64,000 nucleotides of DNA from an uncultured Oscillospiraceae bacterium (GTDB lineage Bacteria; Bacillota; Clostridia; Oscillospirales; Ruminococcaceae), in the NCBI GenBank assembly GCA_934466455.1, contig CAKSLF010000004.1:1-64000 (forward strand), given 5' to 3'. A model generated the notes under the pieces. That model did no database searches. It was not told the DNA's origin and worked only from the letters and a program-made list of their open reading frames with translations. Shown here one piece after another: positions 1 through 8,562 of this stretch (the stretch's first letter is position 1; each line of letters opens with the position of its first letter). A program made the position numbers and the translations under genes.

Positions 1-395
1 TTTTGACAGCACCGATACGACAGGCATCATCTGTGCCCCCCGCCGCAGGGAGGCGGAAAACCCACGCTTTGCGGCGGGGAGCAAAAGGCACTTTGCGGAC
101 TTTGCCCGCAAAAAAGCGGGAACAATACCTGTTCCCGCCGCAAGTATGTTTACATCTCGCTCCAATTCTGCAAAAAGCCCGCTGCGGGGCTTTTCCTGCG
201 CCCCCACCGCAGGGAGGCGGTAAGCTTTTGACAGCACCGATACGACAGACATCATCTGTGCCCCCCGCCGCAGGGAGGCGGAAAACCCACGCTTTGCGGC
301 GGAGAACAAAAAGCAAATGGGCTTGCGGATTTTGCCCGCAAAAAAGCGGGAACAATACCTGTTCCCGCCGCAAGTATGTTTACATCTCGCTCCAA
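1..395. repeat. Two direct copies of a ~165-bp segment
   Basis: Copy 1 is about 1-165 and copy 2 about 226-395. They share nearly all bases, with a few substitutions and a small insertion in copy 2. Each carries a hairpin of the form GCGGGAACA/TGTTCCCGC followed on the minus strand by a T-run. The right edge of each copy includes the last codons of yigZ with its stop, so the duplicated unit is 'gene end plus terminator'. I see no credible gene in this stretch. Confidence 0.85.
340..368 (-). terminator. Rho-independent terminator of yigZ
   Basis: A 9-bp stem (346-354 with 360-368) and a 5-nt loop are followed on the minus strand by six T. It lies 12 bp past the yigZ stop. An identical hairpin sits in the upstream repeat copy at about 116-138. 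Confidence 0.8.
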
Positions 396-1000
396 CCCTC
401 GGAAATTACCTCCGGCAGGAGCTTTCCTGCGGAAAGCTCCGTTATATCCCGCTCAAATTTGAGCACGGCTTCCTCCCGAAGGCGCAAAACGGTGCTCACG
501 CCCTCGCCGAACTCGGTGCTCAAAACAAGGATACCGTGCTCGTTTAGGTAATATTCCAGTTTTCCGAAAAAATCATATCCGCAGCAAAGGCGAATATCCG
601 CACTTTGCGCCATTGTTTTTATCTCTGCGGCGGCAAGGGCGATTTTTGCCCCCTCGGTATATGCCCGAACAAGCCCGCCCACGCCGAGAAGCGTTCCGCC
701 GAAATAGCGGGTCACGACCACGCACACATCAACAAGCCCCGCCCCGTTTATCACATTGAGCACGGGCACGCCGCCCGTGCCCTGGGGCTCGCCGTCGTCG
801 CTTGCACGCTTTATCTGCCCCTCCCGCAGGGAATAGGCATAGACATTATGGGTTGCGTCCCGATACTTGGTGCGCATTTCGTTTATAAAGGCTATTGCCT
901 CCTCCTCCGAGGAAACCGGAGCGATATGCCCGATAAAGCGGGATTTCTTCTCCGTAAATTCGTCCTCGGCAAAGGCTTTTACCGTTTTGTATTCTGCCAT
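380..1000 (-). CDS. yigZ: YigZ/IMPACT-family protein
   Basis: 206 residues, the usual length of the YigZ/UPF0029 family. The N-terminal half carries the family signature: KKSRFIGH near residue 19, THNVYAY near 50, then DDGEPQGTGG and VVVTRYFGGTLLGVGGLVRAY at about 68-114. The C-terminal half is the second, EF-G domain IV-like part. Members are linked to translation and the eukaryotic IMPACT protein, but the bacterial role is not settled. The final codons (GWSEM, stop) lie inside the right copy of the flanking direct repeat. The next gene upstream ends 9 bp from this start, so the two are probably co-transcribed. Confidence 0.9.
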   Translation of the reverse strand: MAEYKTVKAFAEDEFTEKKSRFIGHIAPVSSEEEAIAFINEMRTKYRDATHNVYAYSLREGQIKRASDDGEPQGTGGVPVLNVINGAGLVDVCVVVTRYFGGTLLGVGGLVRAYTEGAKIALAAAEIKTMAQSADIRLCCGYDFFGKLEYYLNEHGILVLSTEFGEGVSTVLRLREEAVLKFERDITELSAGKLLPEVISEGWSEM

Positions 1001-1009
1001 TTTTGCTCC

Positions 1010-2671
1010 TTAAAGACCAAGCAGCCCCGTAACCTCCGTGCGCAGAGCCGCCCCCTGCTCCTTTGCGGCGGTTTCGCTTTCCGCCTTTACGGAATAGTAT
1101 ATTTTTATCTTCGGTTCCGTGCCGGAGGGGCGGACGATAAAGCCGCAGCCGCCCTCGAGAGTATATTCTGTCATATTTGCCTCCGGAGCAAAGTCCTTTG
1201 CCTCCAAAACGGCTTTTCCGCAGACTGCCTTCGGCGGCTGTTCCCGAAGATTTTTCATAATCCCGGCTATGCGCTTTGCGCCCTCGGCTCCTTCGCAATA
1301 AAAATTATCCTGAAAATCGTAACAGACCCCAAGCTCGCTTTGGATTTTTTCAAGTGCTTTGCCAAGGGTCGTTCCTCTCATCTTCCAATAGCTTGCCATC
1401 TCGCAGATAAGCAGGGCTGCGTCGATTCCGTCCTTATCCCGCACATAGGTGCCGGAAAGATAGCCGCAGCTTTCCTCAAAGCCGAAAATAAAGCGTTCCG
1501 GGTGCTCCTCCGCCTCAAGCTCCGAGATCACCCTTCCGATAAAGCGGAAGCCGGTGAATACCTTGCGCATTTCCACGCCGTAATGCGCCGCAACCTCGTC
1601 CGCAAGGCGGGTTGATACAATCGAGCGCACCGCAACGGGTTTTTCCGGCATATCGCCGTTTTCCGTCCTTGCACGGCAGATAAAATCGAGCAGCAAAACG
1701 CCGATTTCGTTTCCGCTGAAGAGGCGGAAGCCCTCCGCCTCCCGGCTTGCAACGCCTACTCTGTCGGCGTCCGGGTCCGTTGCAAAAACAATGTCGGCGT
1801 TTTCCCTCTCGCCCTGAGCAAGCGCAAGGGCAAGTGCCTCTTTAAGCTCCGGGTTCGGGAACGGGCAGGTGGTAAAGCTGCTGTCCGGGCGTTCCTGCTC
1901 CCGCACCATAGAAATGTTGCCGAAGCCCGCAAGGGAAAGGGCGTTTATTACCGGAATCGCACCCGTTCCGTTAAGGGGGGTATACACTACGGAGAGGTCG
2001 TTACCGCAATGGTGGGCACGGTCAACGCCCTCCTTGATTACTCTTGCGTAATATCTGCGCCAAAAGCTTTCCGGAATTATGATAATTTTCTTTTCTGCGG
2101 CTGCCTGTTCAAAATCCCGCAGCCTTGCCCCACGCAGAACATCGACCTTTTCTATCTCGTTGGTTATCTCTGCCGCAACCTCCGGGGAAATCTGGCAGCC
2201 GTCGCTTCCGTAAACCTTATACCCGTTATATTTTGCGGGGTTATGGCTTGCGGTTACAACTATTCCGGCGTCGCAAAAGCGTTCCCGCACCGCATAGGAA
2301 AGCATGGGGGTGGGGGCGGGCGCACCGTAGAGCCAAACCTTTATTCCGCTTTCCGCAAGAACGCAGGCGGCGTCCCTTGCAAAGCGTTCGGAATTTTTTC
2401 TTGTATCATAGGCGATGGCTACGCTTGGCTCGCCGCCTTTTTTCAAAAGATAGTTTGCAAGCCCCTGAGTTGCCTGGCGCACGGTATAGATGTTCATTCG
2501 GTTTGTTCCTGCGCCGAGAACTCCCCTCAAGCCCGCCGTTCCGAAATCGAGGCTCTTAAAAAAGCGGTCGTATATTTCCTCCCCGTTGCCTTCTATTCCG
2601 GCAAGGTCGGCGGAAAGCTCCTCGTCCCGCACAAAATTTTTCCATTCGATATATTTTTCCGTTTCGGACAT
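1010..2671 (-). CDS. pgcA: Phospho-sugar mutase (alpha-phosphoglucomutase/phosphomannomutase)
   Basis: 553 residues from an ATG at 2671 that follows a GGGAGGA ribosome site; an in-frame extension up to 2821 lacks one. It interconverts hexose 1- and 6-phosphates, feeding UDP-glucose and cell-surface sugars. The active-site serine loop TASHNP is near residue 140, metal-binding DPDADR near 300, the sugar-binding GFEESCGY near 397, and the phosphate-binding RPSGTEPKIK near the C-terminus. N-terminal DFGTAGLRG is also typical. Sequence and length fit Bacillus PgcA. It appears to share a transcript with yigZ. Confidence 0.93.
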   Translation of the reverse strand: MSETEKYIEWKNFVRDEELSADLAGIEGNGEEIYDRFFKSLDFGTAGLRGVLGAGTNRMNIYTVRQATQGLANYLLKKGGEPSVAIAYDTRKNSERFARDAACVLAESGIKVWLYGAPAPTPMLSYAVRERFCDAGIVVTASHNPAKYNGYKVYGSDGCQISPEVAAEITNEIEKVDVLRGARLRDFEQAAAEKKIIIIPESFWRRYYARVIKEGVDRAHHCGNDLSVVYTPLNGTGAIPVINALSLAGFGNISMVREQERPDSSFTTCPFPNPELKEALALALAQGERENADIVFATDPDADRVGVASREAEGFRLFSGNEIGVLLLDFICRARTENGDMPEKPVAVRSIVSTRLADEVAAHYGVEMRKVFTGFRFIGRVISELEAEEHPERFIFGFEESCGYLSGTYVRDKDGIDAALLICEMASYWKMRGTTLGKALEKIQSELGVCYDFQDNFYCEGAEGAKRIAGIMKNLREQPPKAVCGKAVLEAKDFAPEANMTEYTLEGGCGFIVRPSGTEPKIKIYYSVKAESETAAKEQGAALRTEVTGLLGL

Positions 2672-2814
2672 AAAAAAATCCTCCCGCAGCAAAATTTTTG
2701 TATATAGCACGGTTTCCAAAGGGCGCAGGCGCAAAAGCGGCGCAGGCGCAAAAAACCTCACTATGATTATAACCCTTACGGGGCGGCGGCGCAACTCTTT
2801 TTGCGTCTTCTTAC

Positions 2815-2849
2815 AAAACAAAAATGTGCGCCGAAAAAACGGCGCACAT
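2815..2849 (-). terminator. Terminator of the DUF1538/PII operon
   Basis: A 10-bp stem (ATGTGCGCCG at 2824-2833 with CGGCGCACAT at 2840-2849) and an AAAAAA loop, followed on the minus strand by a T-rich run. It lies 14 bp after the last PII-like stop. Confidence 0.8.
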
Positions 2850-2862
2850 AGCTTTGCGGTAA

Positions 2863-3210
2863 TCAGTCCTCGCTGTCAAAGGGCTTATTAAAGTGGGCAA
2901 TTCCCGCAATATCCGTTACCGGAAGGGAGAAGGTTATGCCCGAGCCTTCGCTGTTAAGCCCGACCTTGCGGGCGATAGCCTGCATTATGCCGGTGCGGGC
3001 TTCGTTATCGGTCACTATAAGGATAAGCTCCTTTTCCGGGTGAATCGAAATTCCGAAAAAGCTTTCCGTTTCGTTAAGACCCGCTCCGTGGGCGTACATA
3101 ACCGTGCCGCCCCTTGCGCCGGCGTTTCTTGCGGCATCCATAACATCATCGGAATATCCGCGGTTTACTATTGTTATAATCAGCGTATATACGCTCTTTC
3201 TCTCATCCAT
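2863..3210 (-). CDS. PII-like signalling protein 2 of DUF1538 operon
   Basis: 115 residues with a ferredoxin-like PII fold pattern: a beta strand (YTLIITIVNRG), then GARGGTVMYAHG where the T-loop begins, FFGISIHPEKELILIVT, and a C-terminal GITFSLPVTDIAGI. Compared with GlnB the T-loop is very short and the uridylylated tyrosine and the QTGKIGDGKI nucleotide loop are missing, so classical PII modification is not expected. It starts 4 bp after its paralogue's stop and is the last gene of the operon. Inference: it senses a ligand and gates the DUF1538 membrane protein, much as GlnK gates AmtB. Confidence 0.8.
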   Translation of the reverse strand: MDERKSVYTLIITIVNRGYSDDVMDAARNAGARGGTVMYAHGAGLNETESFFGISIHPEKELILIVTDNEARTGIMQAIARKVGLNSEGSGITFSLPVTDIAGIAHFNKPFDSED

Positions 3211-3214
3211 GGTT

Positions 3215-3607
3215 TTAACCCTCCTCCGCAGAAGCGTTGGTAAGATATTGCAGAACTTTTACTCCGGCTACGCTTTGGATCGGAACCGCAAAGGCAATTC
3301 CGCCGCCGGGCTTTGCAAATTCCATTTTTTCCGAAATTGCGGTTATAACATCGTGTGTTTCGTCCGTTTTTGAAAAGCACAAAACAACATCTTTTTCCGT
3401 TGCGCCAAGCCCGAACATTTCAAGAATACTTGATGTTGCGGTTCCTCGGCCGGGACAGATAAGGCTTACATAAACGCCGCGGCTTTTGGTTACTTCAATA
3501 ACCTCCTCGCCAAGGCCGCGCTGCACCACGGTAAAGATGATATCCATCTTATCATAATGGTTGGTCGCCGCAAGGTCCTGTGCAGGGGAATTAGTCAGGG
3601 TGCTCAT
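3215..3607 (-). CDS. PII-like signalling protein 1 of DUF1538 operon
   Basis: 130 residues. After an unconserved 18-residue head, the PII-like core begins at YDKMDIIFTVVQRGLGEEVIEVTKSRGVYVSLICPGRGTA (split here by function: first strand, first helix, second strand). It continues with EKDVVLCFSKTDETHDVITAI and ends at GGGIAFAVPIQSVAGV. It resembles the downstream gene and likewise has a truncated T-loop. Two different PII-like subunits next to one membrane protein suggest a heteromeric or two-input regulator. Start is an ATG with an AAAGGAG site at suitable distance. Confidence 0.78.
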   Translation of the reverse strand: MSTLTNSPAQDLAATNHYDKMDIIFTVVQRGLGEEVIEVTKSRGVYVSLICPGRGTATSSILEMFGLGATEKDVVLCFSKTDETHDVITAISEKMEFAKPGGGIAFAVPIQSVAGVKVLQYLTNASAEEG

Positions 3608-3646
3608 TTCATTTCTCCTTTTGAAAGATAAAGGGGGGCTTCTGTT

Positions 3647-5221
3647 TTATTCAAAATCGATGACAAGGTCATCGTCCTGTACAAATTCGGTAACCTCTCC
3701 GGAAATATCCGTAATGGTTTCCGTTTCTTTTTTCGCCATGCGTTTTTCCTTTACCGCATAGACTGCGCCGAGTATCTGTATTGTAACAAGGGGGGTCATT
3801 GCGACCATTGCAACAACGCCAAAGCCGTCCATAAGCACATTTCCGCCGATGGCTGCGCAGGCACCGGTTGCAAAGGGCAAAAGGAAGGTAGCCGTCATGG
3901 GACCGGAGGCAACGCCGCCGGAATCGAAGGCTATTGCGGTAAAAATCTTTGGAGTAAAGAACATAAGCCCAAGGGCTATTGCATAACCGGGGATAAGCAA
4001 AAACCAAATCGAAAGCCCGGTTAAAACCCTTATCATGGCAAGCCCGACGGAAACGCACATTCCTATCATAAGGGCAGCCATAATGGCTTTTCTGGAGATT
4101 GCGCCGCCGGTAACATCCTCAACCTGGGCGGTAAGAACATGAACGGCAGGCTCCGCCGCAACAATAAAGAAGCCTACAAGCATACCTACGGGAATAAGTA
4201 TCCAGTTGTATTCAAGAGCGGCAAGCGCACCGCCCATAAATGTTCCCGTCGGCAAAAAGCCGACATTGACGGCGGTTAGGAATATCACCAAACCAATATA
4301 TGTATATACCACACCTATAAGCGTCTTTGCAAGAGTTTTTTTCGGAAGTTTTAAGAAAAAGACCTGGAAGAAGAGATAAATCCCCAAAATCGGAGAAAGC
4401 GCAAGCGCAACCTCCTTTGCATATATCGGGAACGCCTCAAGATATATCCCGGCGATTGCGGCAAAGGTTGCCGCCTCCGGAATTGCGGAGATCTCATATA
4501 CCGCCTCCTCTTTTATAAAGAGGGACATAAGCAGAACCGTCAAAATAGGACCCACGGAGCAAAGCCCGACCAAGCCGAAGCTGTCGTCCTGGGAGGATTC
4601 GCCGCCTCTTACGGAGGCGATACCGACGCCGAGAGCAAGAATAAACGGAACGGTTATCGGTCCCGTTGTAACGCCGCCGGAATCAAAGCCGATTGCCAAA
4701 TATTCCGGGTTTGCAAAAAACGCCGCAGTAAAAACCACGATATAGAGAACAAAAAACACCTTTGATAGATCAAGCTCAAGCATGATCCTCAGCACGGAGA
4801 ACATGAGAAAAAGCCCGACGCCGATCGCAACGGCATAGATAAGGGCGGTTCCCACGGAAATATCCGTTCCGAAAAGGGTGAACATTGTTATTGCGGGCAT
4901 CTGCTTTCCGAGAACCTGCAGATCCGGTTCCGCTATCGTGATGAGTATACCGAGTATAAGTGATGTAAGTATGAAAAGAACAAGGCTTTTTCTCTCAACA
5001 AGCTTGTTGCCTATCTGGTTTCCCATCGGGGTCATGCCTATATCTGCGCCGAGAGTAAAAATCGCCATTCCTATTATAAGAAACACGGTGCTGGATAAAA
5101 AAAGTGCCAATACTCCTCCGGGCATAGGCGCAATCGTAAAATGCAGCAGCAAAATAACGCCCGCTACGGGAAGTACGGCTGATGATGTTTCTTTTAATTT
5201 TTCTGCGATCTCTCGTTTCAA
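3647..5221 (-). CDS. DUF1538 multi-pass membrane protein
   Basis: 524 residues, nearly all hydrophobic segments, with an internal duplication typical of DUF1538. Each half has a motif of the type IGFDSGGVTTGPITVPFILA (about 190) or IAFDSGGVASGPMTATFLLP (about 435), plus GADIGMTPMG-like and AEPAVHVLT-like loops. The duplicated F-D-S-G-G-V-x-[TS]-G-P signature resembles a transporter or channel re-entrant loop. The transported species is unknown to me. The C-terminal tail is acidic (DDDLVIDFE). The two PII-like genes follow by 39 and 4 bp in one operon, so control of a membrane conduit by PII-like proteins is the natural inference. Confidence 0.85.
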   Translation of the reverse strand: MKREIAEKLKETSSAVLPVAGVILLLHFTIAPMPGGVLALFLSSTVFLIIGMAIFTLGADIGMTPMGNQIGNKLVERKSLVLFILTSLILGILITIAEPDLQVLGKQMPAITMFTLFGTDISVGTALIYAVAIGVGLFLMFSVLRIMLELDLSKVFFVLYIVVFTAAFFANPEYLAIGFDSGGVTTGPITVPFILALGVGIASVRGGESSQDDSFGLVGLCSVGPILTVLLMSLFIKEEAVYEISAIPEAATFAAIAGIYLEAFPIYAKEVALALSPILGIYLFFQVFFLKLPKKTLAKTLIGVVYTYIGLVIFLTAVNVGFLPTGTFMGGALAALEYNWILIPVGMLVGFFIVAAEPAVHVLTAQVEDVTGGAISRKAIMAALMIGMCVSVGLAMIRVLTGLSIWFLLIPGYAIALGLMFFTPKIFTAIAFDSGGVASGPMTATFLLPFATGACAAIGGNVLMDGFGVVAMVAMTPLVTIQILGAVYAVKEKRMAKKETETITDISGEVTEFVQDDDLVIDFE

Positions 5222-5389
5222 AGCGGGAGTCCCCTTTCGATTGGGTTTATTACATAAAAAGTTATGTTTTTGAAGTTATGCGATAGAAAAATACCTCTTT
5301 ATTCATATTATATCCGCCGCTGCGGAAAAATGCATTAGACAAAAGCGGGCAAATGTCCGTTTTTTGCCTAAATGAATAATCTGCTTCAT

Positions 5390-5419
5390 ATTTTAACATA
5401 TATAAAAGTTTTGTGTCAA
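5390..5419 (-). promoter_or_regulatory. Promoter of DUF1538/PII operon
   Basis: On the minus strand, TTGACA (5419-5414), an 18-nt spacer and TAAAAT (5395-5390). It implies a leader of about 160 nt before the DUF1538 start. Confidence 0.6.
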
Positions 5420-5465
5420 CCCAAAAACACAAATTAACCCGTGAAATATTAAACGGAAAAGAAAA

Positions 5466-5493
5466 AAAGCCCGGCAAAAAAAAGCCGGGCTTT
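5466..5493 (-). terminator. Terminator of rpmE
   Basis: AGCCCGGC (5468-5475) pairs with GCCGGGCT (5484-5491), flanked by A/T runs on both sides. It sits just past the rpmE stop and could work in both directions. Confidence 0.85.
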
Positions 5494-5515
5494 TGTCTTT
5501 TTTCCGTTTGCGGAA

Positions 5516-5716
5516 TCAGTCCATACCGAAACGCTTTTTGAATCTGTCAACACGACCGCCGGTATCGACAAGCTTCTGACGACCGGTGTAGAAAGGATGG
5601 CATTTGGAGCAAACCTCTACATGGATATCCTGCTTGGTGGAACCGGTTTCCCACACAGCACCGCAAGCGCAAGTAATGGTTGCGGGTTTGTAATTAGGGT
5701 GAATTCCTTCTTTCAT
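5516..5716 (-). CDS. rpmE: 50S ribosomal protein L31, zinc-binding type
   Basis: 66 residues. MKEGIHPNY opens the protein and four cysteines are placed as in C+ L31: C-A-C near 16-18 and C-S-K-C near 36-39, followed by HPFYTGRQK and the terminal GRVDRFKKRFG. It is a large-subunit protein at the intersubunit bridge. The zinc-type form implies no zinc-starvation specialisation. An AGAGGTG site lies 7 nt before the ATG. It is monocistronic, with its own promoter and terminator. Confidence 0.97.
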   Translation of the reverse strand: MKEGIHPNYKPATITCACGAVWETGSTKQDIHVEVCSKCHPFYTGRQKLVDTGGRVDRFKKRFGMD

Positions 5717-5776
5717 CTATGTCACCTCTTTCTTTAGAGCTTTGTATAACAAGTCCTTTTTTACATCAGTAGTGCT

Positions 5777-5805
5777 ATCATATCACAAACCGAAGCGGAT
5801 TGCAA
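5777..5805 (-). promoter_or_regulatory. Promoter of rpmE
   Basis: Minus strand: TTGCAA (5805-5800), a 17-nt spacer, TATGAT (5782-5777). The leader would be about 55 nt. Confidence 0.55.
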
Positions 5806-5843
5806 TAGATTTTTTTCGAAAAATTTTTCCTCGGCTGATTTTT

Positions 5844-6740
5844 TTATTTCCAAAGCCCGTGGGGATATACTCCCTCGTCCGTAAGGCGGCTTAATGCTGC
5901 GGAAAGCTCCGGGGTATCCTCTTTATAGGTCATGCCGTACCATTTATCCGGACATTCCTCAACCTTTACGGTGACCTTTCCTTCCCGCAAAAGCGAACCG
6001 ACGACATTAGGAAGATAGCACTCCGCCTTTTTAACATTGGCGGGAAGCTCGTTTTTAACAAAATCCGCCATTGCCTCGTCAAGATAATCGAAAATATCCG
6101 GAGTAAAGCCCCAAAAATTCATCGAAACCGGCGTTCCTGCGGGAAGCTCCGTCCAGGTTTTTCCGTCGTCCTCGGTAAAGGCGGCGCAATCGCCCCGTTT
6201 TTCAACTCTGGTGCGCTCGTTTATCTCAAGGAGCATTCCGCTTTCCGTGCGGCAAACGCCCCTTGCAACGCTGCCCTTATCGGTAACGGTGTTCTCTATG
6301 CGATAGCCCATCATGGCGTATTCGTTTTTTCCTGTCATCTCATCAAGGCATTTTTTGATGAGGGCAAAGGCGTGGCTTCCGTAATAATCGTCGGCGTTGA
6401 TTACGGCAAAGGGTCCGTCAACATGTCCCCGGCAAAGGGCGATTGCTTCCGCCGTTCCGAGGGGCTTTGTTCTTCCCTGCGCCTCATATTCCGGCGCAAT
6501 CTCCTGAAAAACATAATCCGTTTCCATAAACCTTGAAACCGGGTCGCCGATTTCCTCCCTAAAGTCTTTTTCAAGGCTTTTGCGAATAATAAAAACAACT
6601 TTTTTGAAGCCGGCTTTGTATGCATCGTACATGGAAAAATCAATGATTTTTTCTCCGCAGGGACCAACCGGGGTTATCTGCTTTGCGCCGCCGTATCTGT
6701 TGCCGATTCCCGCCGCAAGAATTACAAGTGTTGCGTCCAT
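5844..6740 (-). CDS. Sugar-phosphate nucleotidyltransferase
   Basis: 298 residues, a single NTP-transferase (GT-A-like) domain. The N-terminal nucleotide-binding loop is LAAGIGNRYGGAKQITPVG at residues 8-26, with the expected G-x-G-x-R and a lysine. VINADDYYG near 115 supplies the metal/nucleotide aspartates, and SMNFWGFTPDIF near 203 matches the sugar-binding part. It probably activates a sugar 1-phosphate with UTP or another NTP; substrate cannot be read from the sequence. It lacks the hexapeptide-repeat tail of GlmU or GlgC. It lies 42 bp after the carbamoyltransferase-like gene, on the same strand. Confidence 0.82.
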   Translation of the reverse strand: MDATLVILAAGIGNRYGGAKQITPVGPCGEKIIDFSMYDAYKAGFKKVVFIIRKSLEKDFREEIGDPVSRFMETDYVFQEIAPEYEAQGRTKPLGTAEAIALCRGHVDGPFAVINADDYYGSHAFALIKKCLDEMTGKNEYAMMGYRIENTVTDKGSVARGVCRTESGMLLEINERTRVEKRGDCAAFTEDDGKTWTELPAGTPVSMNFWGFTPDIFDYLDEAMADFVKNELPANVKKAECYLPNVVGSLLREGKVTVKVEECPDKWYGMTYKEDTPELSAALSRLTDEGVYPHGLWK

Positions 6741-6782
6741 AGGTCATATCCTCTTTCTTTTGTATATTTTTGCCCTCAATGC

Positions 6783-7919
6783 TCAAATGCGGGCGGTTTT
6801 TGCTTCCTCAAGGGCTTTGAGCACAGCTTCCGGCTCTTTTGAGCACGAGAGCAGTGCCATCGCCGCAAATACAAAGGCTCTGTTTGCCGCTTGGGCGGAA
6901 AGCGTGCTTAGGTTTGCGTTATAAACCTGCGCCGTCATCTCGCCACGAACGCAGGAAACATCGGTGACCTGTGCGGGCAGGCTGTGCATGAGCACTGCGC
7001 CCTCGTTTGCGTGCTCAAGCATTTCCTCCGTACATTCCCAATCCTTATATTCCTCGCTCTGCTCCCTCAAATCGCTTTCCAAAAGCTCTATCGAGGCGGC
7101 TCTGTGCGCTTCGCAAAGCTCCGTGCGCTTTTCAAGAAACGCATATGGTGCCCAATTTATCGGATAAACGGCGTCGGCGTGCTCAAAAGCCTCCGCCATG
7201 GTGCTCATGCGGGCAAAGCTTCCTCCGGAAGCCTTTGCATTCTCCTGCGCTCTTTCGTATGCCTCCGGCGAAAGGTCAAAGCCCTCCGGGTTTGCAACAA
7301 CCACATCTGCGCCAAAGCGGGTGAACAGGGATATTATCCCGCCGGGAACGGCTGCCGGGGTCGTACAGCTCGGAGAATACGCCCATGTTACCGCAATTTT
7401 CCGCCCGGCAAGCTTTTCAAGCCCGCCAAAGCGTTCGCCGAGATACGCAAGGTCGGAAACGGTCTGCACTGGGCTGTCCTCGTCGCTTCCGAGATTTATA
7501 ACGCAGGGTTTTCGCCCGCCGGCGCAGCTTTCTTTTACACAGGCGGCAAGGCGGCGCATATAGCCGGAGCTTTTTCCCGTATATTCGCAGTCCCGCAGGG
7601 CGATCACATCGGCGCAGCCCGCCGCAAGCAGGGTCGTAAGCGTTGCGGAATTTGAAAAATCGCTTCCGCTTTTTTTGCTAAGGGCAAGCCCGGCAATTCC
7701 GCAGCCGAATTCCGCCGCAAGCTCCATACCCGGCTCTCTTCCGCTGTTTGTTATTAAAAGAGCGTTTCCGCCGTTAAAAAACCTTGGAGAAGCTCCGCTT
7801 TCCCAAAGCTTTTTTATATATCCGGCGGTTTTTGCAACGGCTTTTACCTCCTCGTCGGCAAGGTACCATGTTTTCAGAAAATCCTTTCCGAAAAGTCCGT
7901 TTTTGTTTTCAGACGGCAT
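6783..7919 (-). CDS. YgeW-like knotted carbamoyltransferase homologue, motifs degenerate
   Basis: 378 residues, aligned by eye along the whole length of Escherichia coli YgeW. Shared blocks are WAYSPS at 179, GGIISLFTRFGADV at 193, PEGFDLSP at 211, NAKASGGSF at 227, WAPYAFLEKRTEL near 256, KDWECTEEM at 292 and VSCVRGE at 321. The residues that bind carbamoyl phosphate are changed: the family's STRTR loop is SGREP (59-63), HPTQ is SPVQ (149-152), and HCLP is HSLP (312-315). Either the substrate differs or it is a non-catalytic paralogue. The knot-forming region looks retained. ATG start at 7919. Confidence 0.8.
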   Translation of the reverse strand: MPSENKNGLFGKDFLKTWYLADEEVKAVAKTAGYIKKLWESGASPRFFNGGNALLITNSGREPGMELAAEFGCGIAGLALSKKSGSDFSNSATLTTLLAAGCADVIALRDCEYTGKSSGYMRRLAACVKESCAGGRKPCVINLGSDEDSPVQTVSDLAYLGERFGGLEKLAGRKIAVTWAYSPSCTTPAAVPGGIISLFTRFGADVVVANPEGFDLSPEAYERAQENAKASGGSFARMSTMAEAFEHADAVYPINWAPYAFLEKRTELCEAHRAASIELLESDLREQSEEYKDWECTEEMLEHANEGAVLMHSLPAQVTDVSCVRGEMTAQVYNANLSTLSAQAANRAFVFAAMALLSCSKEPEAVLKALEEAKTARI

Positions 7920-8400
7920 AAGCTTCCTCCCTGCGCCGCATAATGCGGCAATTTTACAATTTTATTATACCGCCGCTTTTTGCTCATTTCAATAAAAAAG
8001 TGTGAATTTTTTGGCTCTTGCTTTGCCGAGGGCGGCAAAGCCGCAAAGCCTTATCGGTGTATACAACCTCTTCCTCGTGCAAGGCTCGCACCGAGGGTTT
8101 GTGGTGCGTTCTTGGCTCCCCTGTGTAAGGGGAGCTGGCACGGCGGTTAAGGATAAAAACGCCGTGACTGAGGGGTTGTATCGGCGACCAGTTATAGCGT
8201 TTACACTGCATTTCTTGCTTCCCCTGTGCGGGGTTCGCACCGAGGCTTTGTGGTGCATTTCTCGGCTCCCCTGTGTAAGAGGAGCCGAGAGCCGTCCTCC
8301 GCCAGAGCGGTGCGGGGCTTACACAGGGGAGCCGAGAAACGCTCCAAAAGCCCTCGCTGTAAAGCTTACACAGGGATAATCCTGCAAAAAGCCCTCTCTG
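7920..8400. repeat. Intergenic repeat block, one copy of the two-hairpin repeat
   Basis: A full copy of the two-hairpin repeat lies at about 8114-8192. Hairpin I is GGCTCCCC/GGGGAGC (8114-8135), hairpin II is ACGGCG/CGCCGT (8140-8165), and the conserved tail is GACTGAGGGGTTGTA. The pieces around it (8060-8110, 8215-8375) are scrambled fragments with the word CTCCCCTGTG. No gene is supported here. Confidence 0.75.
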
Positions 8401-8409
8401 CATCAGAAA

Positions 8410-8562
8410 ATTGTGGAAAACTCAAGTTTTCAACATTTTCCATATTTTTTCCAATAGGGCGTATTGTATCAGAAATCAGCCGGTTTTGGTGGAAAACTCG
8501 GTTCTTGTTGAAAACTTTGTGGAAAGTTTGTTGAAAAGTTGAAAAAATCGGTGGAAAAGTGG
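8410..8562. repeat. Iteron-like array of GTKGAAAA words, then an AT-rich tract
   Basis: About nine copies of GTGGAAAA or GTTGAAAA, mostly direct and some inverted, lie between 8411 and 8562 (for example 8412, 8489, 8509, 8519, 8530, 8550). A pyrimidine- and A/T-rich tract follows at 8581-8660. The arrangement recalls iterons beside an unwinding region. No coding frame is supported. Confidence 0.5.

Noticed and set aside
3..551. 182-codon frame across the left-edge repeats
   Set aside because: It spans two copies of a non-coding repeat and the antisense of the yigZ end; its own sequence repeats with the DNA.
605..1615. Long open frame on the plus strand opposite yigZ and pgcA
   Set aside because: It is antisense to two well-supported genes, has no ribosome site and no recognisable domain; the biased third positions of the real genes keep the opposite frame open.
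5262..5477. 71-codon frame between L31 and DUF1538
   Set aside because: It overlaps the operon promoter and the rpmE terminator and has no ribosome site.
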